A DNA stretch of 64,000 bases from Bubalus kerabau (Eukaryota > Chordata > Mammalia > Artiodactyla > Bovidae), in NCBI RefSeq assembly GCF_029407905.1, contig NC_073643.1:31028001-31092000 (forward strand), in the 5' to 3' direction. Shown piece after piece: positions 30,300 to 40,289 of the stretch. Position numbers and translations under genes: made by a program. Position 1 is the first letter of the stretch. Every line of letters begins with the position of its first letter. The notes under the pieces were generated by a model. That model ran no database searches. It was not told where the DNA came from and saw only the letters and a program-made list of their open reading frames with translations.

Positions 30300-30660
30300 T
30301 GTATCTTGCTCGAAGATATGTTTCTTCTTAACAAGAACCTTCTGACTAACTTTGTTATTTAAAACTTGTATACTGTGGGAGTGGGTCTGAAGACCTTTCT
30401 ATTGTTAGTTCTAATCTTGTTATTTTAAGATGTATGTTGTGGGAGTGGGTCTACTAGTGAGGGGGCGCCCTCTGTCCCCCTTCTGATGTCTATGTCAGAA
30501 GCTTTCTCTGTCCCTTTTTCACTTTAATAAAACTGTGCTACACAAAAGCTCTTAAGTGATCAAGCCTGGTCCCTGGTCCCTGGTCCCGAAGCTAAATCTT
30601 CTTCAGAGATCACGAATCTGACATAGTTCACCGTAAGCTATTACTCTGTCCTAACTAACT
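30300..30660 (+). mobile_element. Ruminant ERV LTR (BTLTR1-like), partial or solo
   Basis: Begins TGTATCTTGCTCGAAGATATG and carries a polyadenylation signal, AATAAA at 30526-30531, in a CTTTTTCACTTTAATAAAAC context. After it comes a U5-like segment with three tandem CTGGTCC units near 30566-30588 and TCTTCTTCAGAGATCACGAATC. The upstream half holds two copies of TGTGGGAGTGGGTCT (30374-30388 and 30438-30452), 64 bp apart, within longer similar units, resembling duplicated U3 enhancer sequence. No viral coding sequence lies nearby, so this is a solo or broken LTR. The right boundary is uncertain, and no duplication flanks it. Confidence 0.75.
30526..30531 (+). terminator. LTR polyadenylation signal AATAAA
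   Basis: Canonical hexamer in the expected R-region position of the LTR at 30300-30660. It could end read-through transcripts on the plus strand; use is not shown. Confidence 0.6.
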
Positions 30661-30689
30661 CTGGTGAGTTTTGGGCAGAGATCATCTGC

Positions 30690-30860
30690 TTGATTAGCTG
30701 GAAGTAGACCTCTCTGCTAAGCCTTCATCTCCTCATCTCGAAAATGGGCTAATAATAGCTTGTGCCTCAAAGTTGGAGGCAATTAAGACAGATAGTGCTT
30801 ATGGAATGCTTAGTATAGGGTCTAGCAAAAAAAAAAAAAATCCAATAAGTACTAGCAAAG
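30690..30860 (+). mobile_element. MIR SINE
   Basis: CATCTCCTCATCTCGAAAATGGG, CTAATAATAGCTTGTGCC, AATTAAGACAGATAGTGC and TAGTATAGGGTCTAGC follow the distal MIR. An A13 run interrupts it near 30827-30840. Confidence 0.8.
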
Positions 30861-31050
30861 CAGCTAAGTAAACTTATTGATCTTATCCAAGGGCCCTTGG
30901 AAATCCTCAGAAACAATGAGGTTGTTAGAGCTACCCAGTGACCCGTCTGACTCAATGTTCTGTTCTCTGGCCTCTGGTGCTTGCCTTTTTCCTCCCATTA
31001 TTGGAAAAAGAAGCCAAGCTTGGCATGTACCCACAAGGAAACATACTAGA

Positions 31051-31190
31051 GTGATGCTCCTCAAACCTGACCAGATACACCAACCCCCTGGGCTCTATTA
31101 GAACGCCAGTTCTGGCGCTTGCTCTGGGGTGGCTGGAGACTATGCACTGCTGTCATTCCTGCTGGTCCGAGGACCACAGTTTGAGTAGCA
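31051..31190 (+). mobile_element. MER5A-like hAT element
   Basis: GTGATGCTCCTCAAACCTG start and CTGGTCCGAGGACCACAG, then GTTTGAGTAGCAAG at the end, as in MER5A. Confidence 0.85.
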
Positions 31191-32005
31191 AGACAATAAA
31201 TGGTAGCGATGTACCCAGTCAGCCAGTGAGGTGCGGGGAAAGGGAAGATGTCCCCCTGGGGCATCTTTGGGTGGTGGCCTTTCAGTGGAACTCTTCTTCA
31301 GGATCAAAACCCAGAGGGAATAGTGTGGGTTCCTCTAAGTGGCCACAAGATGTCATAATGTCATTACAGGAATTCTCCCGGAAAGGTTCAAGTCTGGGTG
31401 TCAAATTACATACTTTAAAGCAGCAAAGTGGCGGTTATCTCATCAGGGCGGCTTCAGGGACCCATCCCAGTTAAAACTGTCCCCTGGGATCTAGGATAGA
31501 TGTCAAACTGACAGCAGAATCTTTTTCTTACTCACCTTATTCCACTCACCTTGTTCTTAGTCCCTTGGACCCTAGCAATGGAATCTATCGTGAGGGGAAA
31601 CTGGCCTTCTTTGAAACAGAATGCAGCATCTCCACAGGGTGGTTCCCAGAACCTGGTTTGGAGGACGGCTTTGCACAAGCAAAAATTGTCCTGCTCAAAT
31701 CAGTTAGGGAGATGTTTCCCGCTCTATCTCCATCAGAGTCTTCGAGAGGCAAGTCAAACGCTTTGATCAGACTTGCAGGGAACCAGCTTGATAACAACCA
31801 TTTCTCTTCTGCTTCTCAAACCTCATCAGACAGGCCCATCTTCCCCCTTCCATGAATGCTAGTCAAACCTAGAAAGCCCCAAGGGAATGCTGCTTGAAAA
31901 CCGGTGTTGCACATTTCCTGTTGGAAACGGAGAATGCCGTAGTGCATTTTGGTCACCAGGCAGGGTGAAGAGAGATGCATTTGGGGTCACCTAGCTGGAA
32001 TTGTC
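31191..32005. other. Unique DNA
   Basis: No gene or repeat recognised. Right end 31993-32005 is the left duplication of the following SINE. Confidence 0.5.
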
Positions 32006-32144
32006 CGGAGAAGGCAATGGCACCCAACTCCAGTACTCTTGCCTGGAAAATCCCATGGATGGAGGAGCCTGGTGGGCTGCAGTCCATGGGGTCGCTAGGA
32101 GTCGGACACGACTGAAGCAACTTAGCAGCAGCAGCAGCAGCAGC
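32006..32144 (+). mobile_element. Bov-A2 monomer with (AGC)n tail
   Basis: One Bov-A unit (GGAGAAGGCAATGGCACCC to GACTGAAGCAACTT) followed by about eight AGC triplets. Perfect 13-bp duplication AGCTGGAATTGTC at 31993-32005 and 32145-32157. A young-looking insertion. Confidence 0.97.
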
Positions 32145-32159
32145 AGCTGGAATTGTCTA

Positions 32160-32351
32160 CTCCTTCAGAGATAGTTTCAGAAAAACCATCCAATTAAATC
32201 AGCTCTACTGTGGTGATGGCCTTTTATACTTTCTTCTTCACAATAGAGTCATCTGTGTTTATTTCATCTCCCCAACCATTAGGTGGAACCACATGAACTG
32301 CTGTTTCTGGAGGTCAGGATGTCAAATATCAAGTTTCACGTGGTTTCACCT
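32160..32351. other. Unique DNA
   Basis: Nothing recognisable. Confidence 0.5.
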
Positions 32352-32556
32352 GGACTAGGGGCCAAACTGGTCCCACCCCGGCCTTTGTGAAACATTTTAT
32401 TGGGATACAGCTCCACGCTCTGCGGTCATTCACGTGCTGTCTCTGATGGTTCTCAGGTTGCAGTGGCAGAGTTGTGGGATTGTCACACAGGGCTTCTGGT
32501 CTGTAAAGGCAAACTTTTTACTATCTAGCCTTTTGCAGAAAAATTGCTGACCTCAG
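32352..32556. mobile_element. Non-autonomous hAT element (same family as 21402-21604)
   Basis: GGCCTTTGTGAAACATTTTATTGGG, TTGCAGTGGCAGAGTTG and ATTGCTGACCTCAG mirror the copy at 21.4 kb in the same orientation. More diverged, with no clear duplication because a Bov-tA lies directly at its right end. Confidence 0.75.
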
Positions 32557-32557
32557 T

Positions 32558-32778
32558 GCGTGTGTGCTCAGTCACTTCAGTCGTGTCTGACTCTTTGTGA
32601 CTCTGGGACCGTAGCCCGCCAGTCTCCTCTGTCCATAGGATTCTCCAGGCAAGCATACTGGAGTGAGTTGCCATGCCCTCCTCCAGGGGATCTTCCCAAT
32701 CCAGGGATCAAACCCATGTCTCTTATGTCTCCTGCATTGGCAGGCAGGTTCTTTACTACTAGCACCAACCTGGGAAGC
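32558..32778 (-). mobile_element. Bov-tA SINE
   Basis: Bov-A body at left (GTGCTCAGTCACTTCAGTCG) and tRNA-like head at right (ACCAACCTGGGAAGCC). CCTCAGT at 32551-32557 and 32779-32785 is a short candidate duplication overlapping the hAT end. Confidence 0.93.
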
Positions 32779-32789
32779 CCTCAGTATAT

Positions 32790-34702
32790 CAGTGGTAACT
32801 CCTATAGAAGAGAACTCTTGACTCATTTTTGTAGTCTCTCAGCTCCCCACCCCCAGCACCACAACCTGTAAATAGTGGGTGATTAATAAATATTGGATAT
32901 GGAAAATCGCCATAAGCCTTCTTCCTGGAGAAGGACTACACCTGGTCTTTAATCTGCTTTTCCAGACCTTTGGCTTCTGTGCTGTGAGTCACTCTCAGAC
33001 GTTTGGCAAGCAAGCTCTTGCTGCCGCCAGCAAAGGAAGCTTCCTCTTTTTGAGGGAAAAAAAAAATTCTTCCAAAAGCCTCTGAGGGCTTTTGGACATC
33101 AATCAACTAGCTCTGAGAGTTGGGTGGACGAGGATATACAAATGAAGCAAACATATGGATTATATTTCCATCAAAATACACATAGGCTCTGAAATTAAGT
33201 GGGAAAGGGTTTTGTGGGGTTATTCCATTGCTTGGCCATTTCTGAAACTGTTTAAGGAAAGTTTGATATGTTTGATAAACCTCGAACGCAGCATGGAATT
33301 AACCTTTCTCTCCCCAGACTGTGTAGAGGGGGCTGGTTGAGGTCCACTGAATCGAACTACTCATTTGAAAGGCTGCTTGAGTCCAACACTGCAAATGATT
33401 GGCAGCTGCATATGCCCGTTTGGGGTATTTTTTTCAGTCCCCCTTGGAGGGGGAGAATGGAGGCAAAAGTTTAATTTGCTAGGGTGGTATTTTCATTTCC
33501 TGTTTAACGTATGGCTGGTGTGGTGGTGGTGGTGGTGGGGGGAACAACCTAACTGAAAAAAATGATTACACACCAACCACTTTGATTGTCAAGAAAATGA
33601 GAAGGGACAGATGGACACAAAGAAGAAAGTAAGAACTGGTATGGTGCCATTTTACTGTCAAGAGATGGCCACATGGTCCTATGCTCAGATATTTGAGCAG
33701 AAGTCAAAGTTGGGAGGGATATTTTGGAAGAAGAATGATGTTTCTTAACAATGCAAGATATATTTGGAGGTTTAAAAGACAGGAGCGTTCTGGGGGAGGG
33801 AGTGGAGAGCTAGGAGGGTGGGATCCGTATATGGATCCTGTTTTCAGTCGTTCAAATCGGCTTTTGCCCTTTAAGAGCTCTGGCCCTTCGTCCCAAACTT
33901 CTGTGCTGTGCGACTATGGGTGATCCTGGAATTTGACTCTGAGCACCAGGAAATCATGAATTGCTTTAACTTTCTTGTAGACCTATTAGACTTTCAAAAT
34001 ACTAGGTTTTTGGCAGCATAAATGAAGGAACAGGGTTGGTTCCTGAATAGGATCATTTGTTGTCCCGACCTGCAGAAGTCTCACTTGCTCCAGAAAACAC
34101 AGGACGTGGGAGGTGGCAGAGGCTGACTCGACCCTGAGTTGTGTTGTTCATTCCTCGCTGTGTCTGTGTTATTCTTTAGTGCACCTGGTAGGCCCTGCTG
34201 AATAGTTACCCACACTTGGTTTGCAGCTTCCTTTCCTTTGCTGCTTTCCTGTGTGGAGGAAAGCAACCTGGATAATTCTTTTCCCTGCTTCCCTTGCAGC
34301 TAGGGCAGTCCACTACAGTTCTAGCCTGTGAGAAAATGCTGGGCAGGACGGGCTGGGAAATCCTTCTCTTTCTTGTGCAGAAATGAGTACTGCTATCCAT
34401 TTTTCCTGTGGCCAGTTTACTTTTGACTTGAACATGGATGAGATGTCTGGAGCTGAAGCAGCCATTGTTTGTCCATGAGAGAAACACTAAGAGAATAGCT
34501 GTGGTTGGCCCTGAGCTCATTAAAACCTGGGTCAGCAACTACCAACCTCTAGGCCTGCTGGTACGTGAGAAAATCATCCCCCTCTGTTTAAGTCAGTGTG
34601 GATCTGGTTTTCCGTTATTTGTAGCCAATGGCATTTTAGCAGATGCACCATATAACCTGCTCAGTTTGGCATTGAGACCTATTCACATCATAGTGACAGT
34701 AT
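32790..34702. other. Unique DNA, no gene recognised
   Basis: Nearly 2 kb with no recognisable transposon. Contains a (TGG)n run at about 33519-33540. No frame shows a known domain. Confidence 0.5.
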
Positions 34703-34710
34703 ATAAGCAT

Positions 34711-35760
34711 TGTTGTTGTTTCTCAGTCACCCAGTCATGTCTGACTCTTTGTAACCCCATGGACTGCAGTATGCCAGGCCTCCCTGTCCCTCACCATCTC
34801 CGGAAGTTTGCCCAAGTTCATGTCCATTGCATTGGTGATGCCATCCAGCCATCTCATCCTTTGATGCTCTCTTCTGCCCTTGGTCTTTCCCAGCATCAGG
34901 GACTTTTCCAAAGAGTCGGCTATTCACATCAGGTGACCAAAACACTGGAGCTTCAGCTTCAACATTAGTCCTTCCAATGAGTATTCATGGTTGATTTCTC
35001 TTAAGATTGACTGATTTGATCTCCTTGCTGTTCAACGGATTCTCAGGAGTCTTCTCCTGCACCACATCTCAAAGGTATTAATGCTTTGGTGTTCTGCCTT
35101 CTTTACGGTTCAGCTCTCACAACCGTACGTGACCACTGGGAAGACCACAGCCTTGACTATACGGACCTTTGTCGGCAGAAGTAACGTCTCTGCTTTTCAG
35201 CACGCTGTCTAGGTTTGTCATAGCTTTCCTGCCAAGAAGCAGTCATCTTCTGATTTCATGGCTGCAGTCACCATCCGCAGTGATTTTAGAGCCCAAGAAG
35301 AGAAAATCCATCACTACTTCTACCTTTTCCTCTATTTGCCATGTAGTAATGGGGCCAGATGCCATGATCTTAATTCTTTTGCTTTTTAGTTTTAAGACCG
35401 GGTCTTTCACATTCTTCTTTTACCCTCATCAAGAGGCTATTTTGTTCCTCTTCCCTTTCTGCCATTAGAGTGGTATCATCTGCATATCTGAGGCTGTTGA
35501 TGTTTCTCACGCCTATCTTAATTCCAGCTTGTAACTCATCCAGCCCAGCATTTCTCAAGATGTGCTCAGTGCATAGGTTAAATAAACAGGGTGACAGCAG
35601 ACAGCCCTGTCATACTCCTTTCTCAATCCTGAACCAATCAATTGCTCCATACAGGGCTCTAACTGTTGTTTCTTGACCTGCATACAGATTTCTCAGGAGG
35701 CAGGTAGGATGGTCTAGTATTCTCATTTCTTTAAGGGCTTTCCACAGTTTGTTATGATCC
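34711..35760 (-). mobile_element. BovB LINE copy 4, 5'-truncated
   Basis: About 1.05 kb of BovB in reverse, from the 3' UTR (left) to the region just upstream of the reverse transcriptase palm (right). The YADD motif is readable in the minus-strand frame 35370-35558 with MRNAGLDELQAGIK upstream. Several frameshifts are present. An 8-bp duplication ATAAGCAT lies at 34703-34710 and 35761-35768. Confidence 0.95.
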
Positions 35761-35839
35761 ATAAGCATAGTTCTGGCAAATGCCAACTTTACAGGATGCT
35801 TTGAATTTGTTGGCTGTGTCTGAATCTCAGCAGGAAATT

Positions 35840-36610
35840 GATGATATACTCAAGCAGGGTAATTGAGAAGAGTTTATTAAAAGGATGATTCACAAAGGTG
35901 TCCAGAAGGTTTGGGGCTTCCCCGGTGGCTCAGCGGTAAAGAATCCACCTGTAGGGCAGTAGCTGTAGGAGATGCAGGTTTGATTCCTGGGTCAGGAAGA
36001 TACCCTGGAGGAGGAAATGGCAACCCACTCCAATATTCTTTCCTGGAGAATCCTATAGACAGAGGAGCCTGGCAGGCTGCAGTCCATAGGGTTGCCAAGA
36101 GTTGGACATGACTGAAGTGACTGAGCATGCCAGAGGACTTAGGGAAACCATAAGAGATTGGTCACGCCCCAGGACCACTAGCCTGGAGTTCTTACACCCT
36201 TAGGCTAAAAGGGGAAGGGAATAAGTGATGACCTGAAGCTGGGAGAGAGAGGCCAGATGAAAGAATCTTCCTGACAGGGGTGTGACCTGGGGCAGAGGAT
36301 GCTGCTAACTTGGGGAGACCCAGAATGGGTCTGTCTCTCCTTTCACCCTTCAGAGCCCTACCAGTGTTAAAAGGAGGCTAGAGGGCAAAGGAGACTGTGG
36401 ATACATTCTGTATGGGGCCGCCTCTCAGGGCATGGAGCCAGGTGGACTAACATGGCTGGTAGATCTGGAGGTCTCCAGCCCACTGATCCACCAGTTAAAG
36501 GTCCTAGGCATTCCAGAGAATTGTGTTCCCCCAGTGGAGAGCTACAGCTCAGGGATCCAAAAGCTCCATTAAAGTTTGAGGACTCTTTTATCAGTGTCTT
36601 TTCTCTAAGA
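35840..36610. repeat. Unassigned old LTR-like repeat, interrupted
   Basis: GAGAAGAGTTTATTAAAAGG, then CACAAAGGTGTCCAGAAGG and, beyond the SINE, CTTAGGGAAACCATAAG follow a familiar old mammalian repeat I cannot name. Bov-tA splits it. The right end is approximate. Confidence 0.45.
35913..36129 (+). mobile_element. Bov-tA SINE
   Basis: GGGGCTTCCCCGGTGGCTC head to GAAGTGACTGAGC tail. A small extra segment (GGCAGTAGCTGTAGGAG) lies inside the tRNA-like head. Duplication CCAGAAGGTTT / CCAGAGGACTT at 35902-35912 and 36130-36140 (8 of 11). Confidence 0.95.
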
Positions 36611-36899
36611 AATGGTCTCTGGGTTTCTAGCCAGTGGCCCGCAACTGTTCTTCCAGCTGTGACTGGCCCTCCCGGGCTTGGGAGGCCCTTTGTAGAAGCT
36701 GCTTATCTCTGGAGACCCCTGGGCTGGCTCAGGGCATTGGGAGTTGCACGAGGTGCTCTGGAATCAGTCTGGTTTTTAAAATTTAAACTCTATTTAAATG
36801 TCCCCGGGCTCAGAGCAACCTAGTTAAAAGCAAACCCTTAGACAACCAGAAAGGAAGGCATCTGGGCCGCCATCAAGTGTCCCACCCGCCTTCAGGATC

Positions 36900-37020
36900 T
36901 GATTTCATCCACATGACGCAATATACCCAGACCTGACCCAGGTGGGAATGGAGGCACAAGAGGGCAAGAGACTTGTCCCAAGGCGCAGGGCTGGCAAGCG
37001 GCAGAGTGACTGGGGCTCCC
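36900..37020 (-). mobile_element. MIR fragment
   Basis: GAATGGAGGCACAAGAGGGC, AAGAGACTTGTCCCAAGG and GCTGGCAAGCGGCAGAG in minus-strand MIR order. Confidence 0.7.
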
Positions 37021-37109
37021 CTGGCTGGCCCTGCCCCTCCCACACTGCTCTTCTCTTTCTCACAGGGATACAGGGTCTGGGGCAGCTACCTACTGGGCAG
37101 CCACTGCTC

Positions 37110-37245
37110 TGAATTTTCACCTCACCAGGTATTTGTTGTAGCCTCCCTTTCCCGAGGAGGCACAGGGATGTTGAAGGACTTGCTCAAGGCCATGGAACTA
37201 AGTGGCATCTCCAGAAGGGAGACCCAGGTCTCCTGATGCAAAGCC
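37110..37245 (-). mobile_element. MIR fragment
   Basis: GAGGAGGCACAGGGATG, GGACTTGCTCAAGGCC and GAGACCCAGGTCTCCTGA. Confidence 0.7.
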
Positions 37246-37424
37246 TTTCTTCTTAACAAGTTAGGCCTAGATCCAGCTGCTTCAGGGCACTGCAGATCCA
37301 CAGCCTCTCAATGTGGGTGCCTCCTCTGGGCTTTCTCTGGCTTGAACTACAGTTTACTTGGCACCCAGAGAATTCAGCAAAGTCATAGAAATCACAGTAG
37401 AGAATAGTCATAAAAGTACTCTGA

Positions 37425-37510
37425 GTCAGGCAGAAGAAGGTGAATTCTTAAACCCTGTGGACCTCAGTTTTCTCACCTGTAAAATAGTCCTATAACTTTC
37501 ATAGGTTGGA
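37425..37510 (+). mobile_element. MIR fragment
   Basis: GGACCTCAGTTTTCTCACC, TGTAAAATAGTCCTATAAC. Confidence 0.75.
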
Positions 37511-37940
37511 TTCCCCCCAGAAGCTGACCTTGGGACAAGGATTCTAGCACAAGCTGTTTCTTGGGAAGGTGACCCAAGGAAACACTGGGAAGGATCTGGG
37601 GAGTGGGTGAGACAGGAAAGGAAGGCAGCCCACACCAGGTATGATATCAAGCAAATGACCATCCTGGGTGACCAGAGTTTCATCCTATCAGGATTAAGCC
37701 CAACTGGGAGCCAGTGAAGACCACACAGAGTTCTCTCATTCAAAGAGCAGAGGAGCTGGGGTATTGATCCGCCAACTCCTTCCTTATTGGCCAAGGTTGC
37801 TCTGGGGGGTGGGATTATTTATTCTCTGGCACTCCCAGCCTGCTGATGAGTGGGCAGAGGCAGCTGGAGTAGGAGGAAGCCTTCAGCAAAGTGACGCAGG
37901 GGTTGCAGATGATACCAACCAGAGCATCCTGTACCTAAGG
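37511..37940. repeat. Unassigned old LTR-like repeat
   Basis: CCCCAGAAGCTGACCTTGGG, TTCTTGGGAAGGTGACCC, GGATTATTTATTCTCTGGC and CAGCCTGCTGATGAG recall an old mammalian LTR. Family not assigned. Confidence 0.4.
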
Positions 37941-38009
37941 GTGGAGATGGGGGCTCTGGTCTCTGATGCTGATGGCCTTGAATCATGAGGAGGCCATTAA
38001 AAAAAAAAA

Positions 38010-39339
38010 AGCCTGTCACTTAGTAAGTGCTCATTTAATGGTGCCCATCATTATTCCTATCATCTTTATTGCCATGACCATTACTGTGACTGCTACCTAC
38101 CGAGAGCAGATGGGGCAGCCCTGGAAAGCTTATTTGTCTCCCTCTGAGGATTTTTGCCATCAAAATGTTCTGCTTCAGCCAAGCATTTTATTTTCCCCAG
38201 GGACCATCCACTGGGAGAAAGCTCTGAGCTCCTGGCCCGGGCTTGAGAATTCGAGCCAGGTGTGTTTCCCAAGCACAGGAAAGAATTTGCCTTGTGGGAG
38301 GAAATTGGACCTGGCTAGGTTCACAGGGCTGGGCTCTGTTTTCTCCAACTCTTCAGAGAAAAGCAAAAAGTACCAGCCCTCTGCCTTCTGGAGCCAGGAG
38401 AGCCTGCTTCCCCTCCAGCTGGCAGCCGGTGCCATGCGTACAGCCAGGACTGCGTGCAGCTGTCTCCTCCATGGGCCCCCTGCCCTCTTCTTGGTTCCCT
38501 GAAGGCCCAGGGACAGAGAAGGGCCCTCTTTGAAGCTGCAAGAGGGTGGAGTTGCTTCCTCCAATTGCCCTCCTTCCTTCCTTTGTATTTTCTGTTGCTT
38601 CCTCTTCCGCCTCCACCCCACTCCCACCACCCTGTCCCCAGCCCCCATTCTATATCCTTGTCACCCTTTCTCTCCTGGGCTCCTAGGGGAGGGGTGGTAT
38701 TTCGGTCAGGATTATTCCCACATATTCCCCTTAGAAGCCCTGGCTGGATGTGGAGTGTGTTGAGGGAAGCTTTTCGCTCCTTCTCCCTTCTGGGTCTGTT
38801 CCCTCCTGTGTTGCTTTGATCTCCAACTGATGCCGACAAGTGGACCGGCCCACCCACTGATCCCATTCAGTCTGGTTGAAAAGCAGTGTTTTCGTGTTCT
38901 TGCGGCTGGGCTGCTGTCCTTGCTGCCCACAGCAGGAAGGGATGCTGGCTGGCATGGGAGCCTCCTGAGCCCTGCAAATTGAATGAGCTGGCAGTGCTGG
39001 CTGACTTGCTATTAGGGAGCTGACGGTTGACGTGTGGCTTTGCTGTTTACTGAGGGTTGGAGGCAGGGCAGGGTGTCGGATGGGGCAGCCACAGGTGACG
39101 TAGGACAGGTCCTCAAGAAAATGCAGCAGTCTCTCTCATGAGGGATCTCTAAGGGCCACTGTCGAGAAGCAAAGTACCTGCTACTCTGGAAGAAACACAA
39201 AGAAGAAACAGACCGGCAGAACACTTGGGGTCGACTTTTAAACACGTTACTACCTGGCAGTGGGGTCTGGGATGAAACACCCAGTCCCGTGCCAGCATTT
39301 TCTGACAAAATTGATACCCTTCTTTGTTTGGGAGCCCAT
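38010..39339. other. Unique GC-rich DNA, no supported gene
   Basis: Contains overlapping frames on both strands (for example 37966-38502 + and 38321-38866 -) with no domain and biased, proline/serine- or glycine/glutamate-rich content from C/T-rich DNA. A short MIR-tail-like piece lies near 38020-38080. Confidence 0.45.
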
Positions 39340-39800
39340 GGGATCAGCCCTTACTGCCTGAAAAGAACCCCCCAGACACAGTGGCTCATAACACTCAGTG
39401 GTTTGGTTCAGCTAGGCAATTTTTCAGTTTTGCCTGGACACACTCATGTACCTTTTATTAGCTGCTGGGCCGTCTGGGGGCTGTCTGTTCTAGGCTGGCC
39501 CAGCTGAGACAGTTGGTTTTCTCTCCCCTGGTTTGCTCTCCTCTGCTGGCTGGCTCTGGTGATGCCTGGAGTCGAAGAGAGAAAGGCAAAGTGCACATGG
39601 CCTCCTGATGCTGTGACCTACTCCAGTGACATTGTCACTCTTGCTCTATTCATTTGGTCAGAGCCTGTCACAGGCCACCCAGATTCAAGGGGTGGAGAAA
39701 CAAACTCCACCTCTCCGTGGGTGAGCCTGTAGAGTCATGTTGTAAAGAGGTGTGACTACAGGGAGGGAAATCATCTGCATCATTTTTGCCAACAATCTGC
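39340..39800. repeat. Unassigned old interspersed repeat
   Basis: CAGACACAGTGGCTCATAAC, CTGGGCCGTCTGGGGGCTG, CACAGGCCACCCAGATTCAAGG and AGAAACAAACTCCACCTCTCC follow a common old mammalian repeat. The same family appears to form the outer layer at 43370-44430. Confidence 0.5.
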
Positions 39801-39972
39801 AGGACCCATAAAATAATAAATTTACAGTTGCTTTGGAGACCAGGAAGTCTGTCATAATGCAAAGAAAGAGGCAAAGGGATGAAAATCAGTTTAATCCTGC
39901 CCTGCAGCGGGATGTGTTATTGATATTTGTCTACACCATCTAGTCATTTTCTAGGCTCACGTGATGATGTTT

Positions 39973-40283
39973 GGCTTTCCTCATAGCTCAGTTGGTAAAG
40001 AATCTGCCTGCAATGCAGGAGACCCTGGTTCGATTTCTGGGTTGGGAAGATCCACTGGAGAAGGGATAGGCTACCCACTCCAGTATTCTTGGGTTTTCCT
40101 GGTGGCTCAGCTGGTAAAGAATCCACCTGCAATGCGGGAGACCTGGGTTCGATCTCTGGGTTAGAAAGATCCCTTGGAGAAAGGAAGGGCTACCCACTCT
40201 GGTATTCTGGCCTGGAGAATTCCTTGAACTATAGTTCATGGGGTCACAAAGAGTCGGACACAACTGAGTAACTTTCACTTTCA
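39973..40283 (+). mobile_element. Composite Bov-tA with duplicated tRNA-like head
   Basis: A first unit at 39973-40090 has the tRNA-like head plus the start of the Bov-A body, ending CCAGTATTCTT. A second, complete Bov-tA unit starts at 40091 (GGGTTTTCCTGGTGGCTC) and ends with the CACTTTCA tail. Flanks TGATGATGTT (39962-39971) and TCATGGTGTT (40283-40292) agree at 8 of 10, consistent with one insertion of the whole composite. Confidence 0.9.
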
Positions 40284-40289
40284 TCATGG

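Noticed and set aside
30300..30660. Possible complete endogenous retrovirus
   Set aside because: Only LTR-like sequence is present. No second LTR and no viral coding sequence are found in the flanks.
37966..38502. 178-codon plus-strand frame with a hydrophobic start
   Set aside because: The hydrophobic segment translates MIR-tail-like sequence. The rest has no domain and antisense frames of equal length exist.
39973..40283. Direct repeats that look like a two-unit array
   Set aside because: These are Bov-tA SINE heads, not CRISPR or satellite units.
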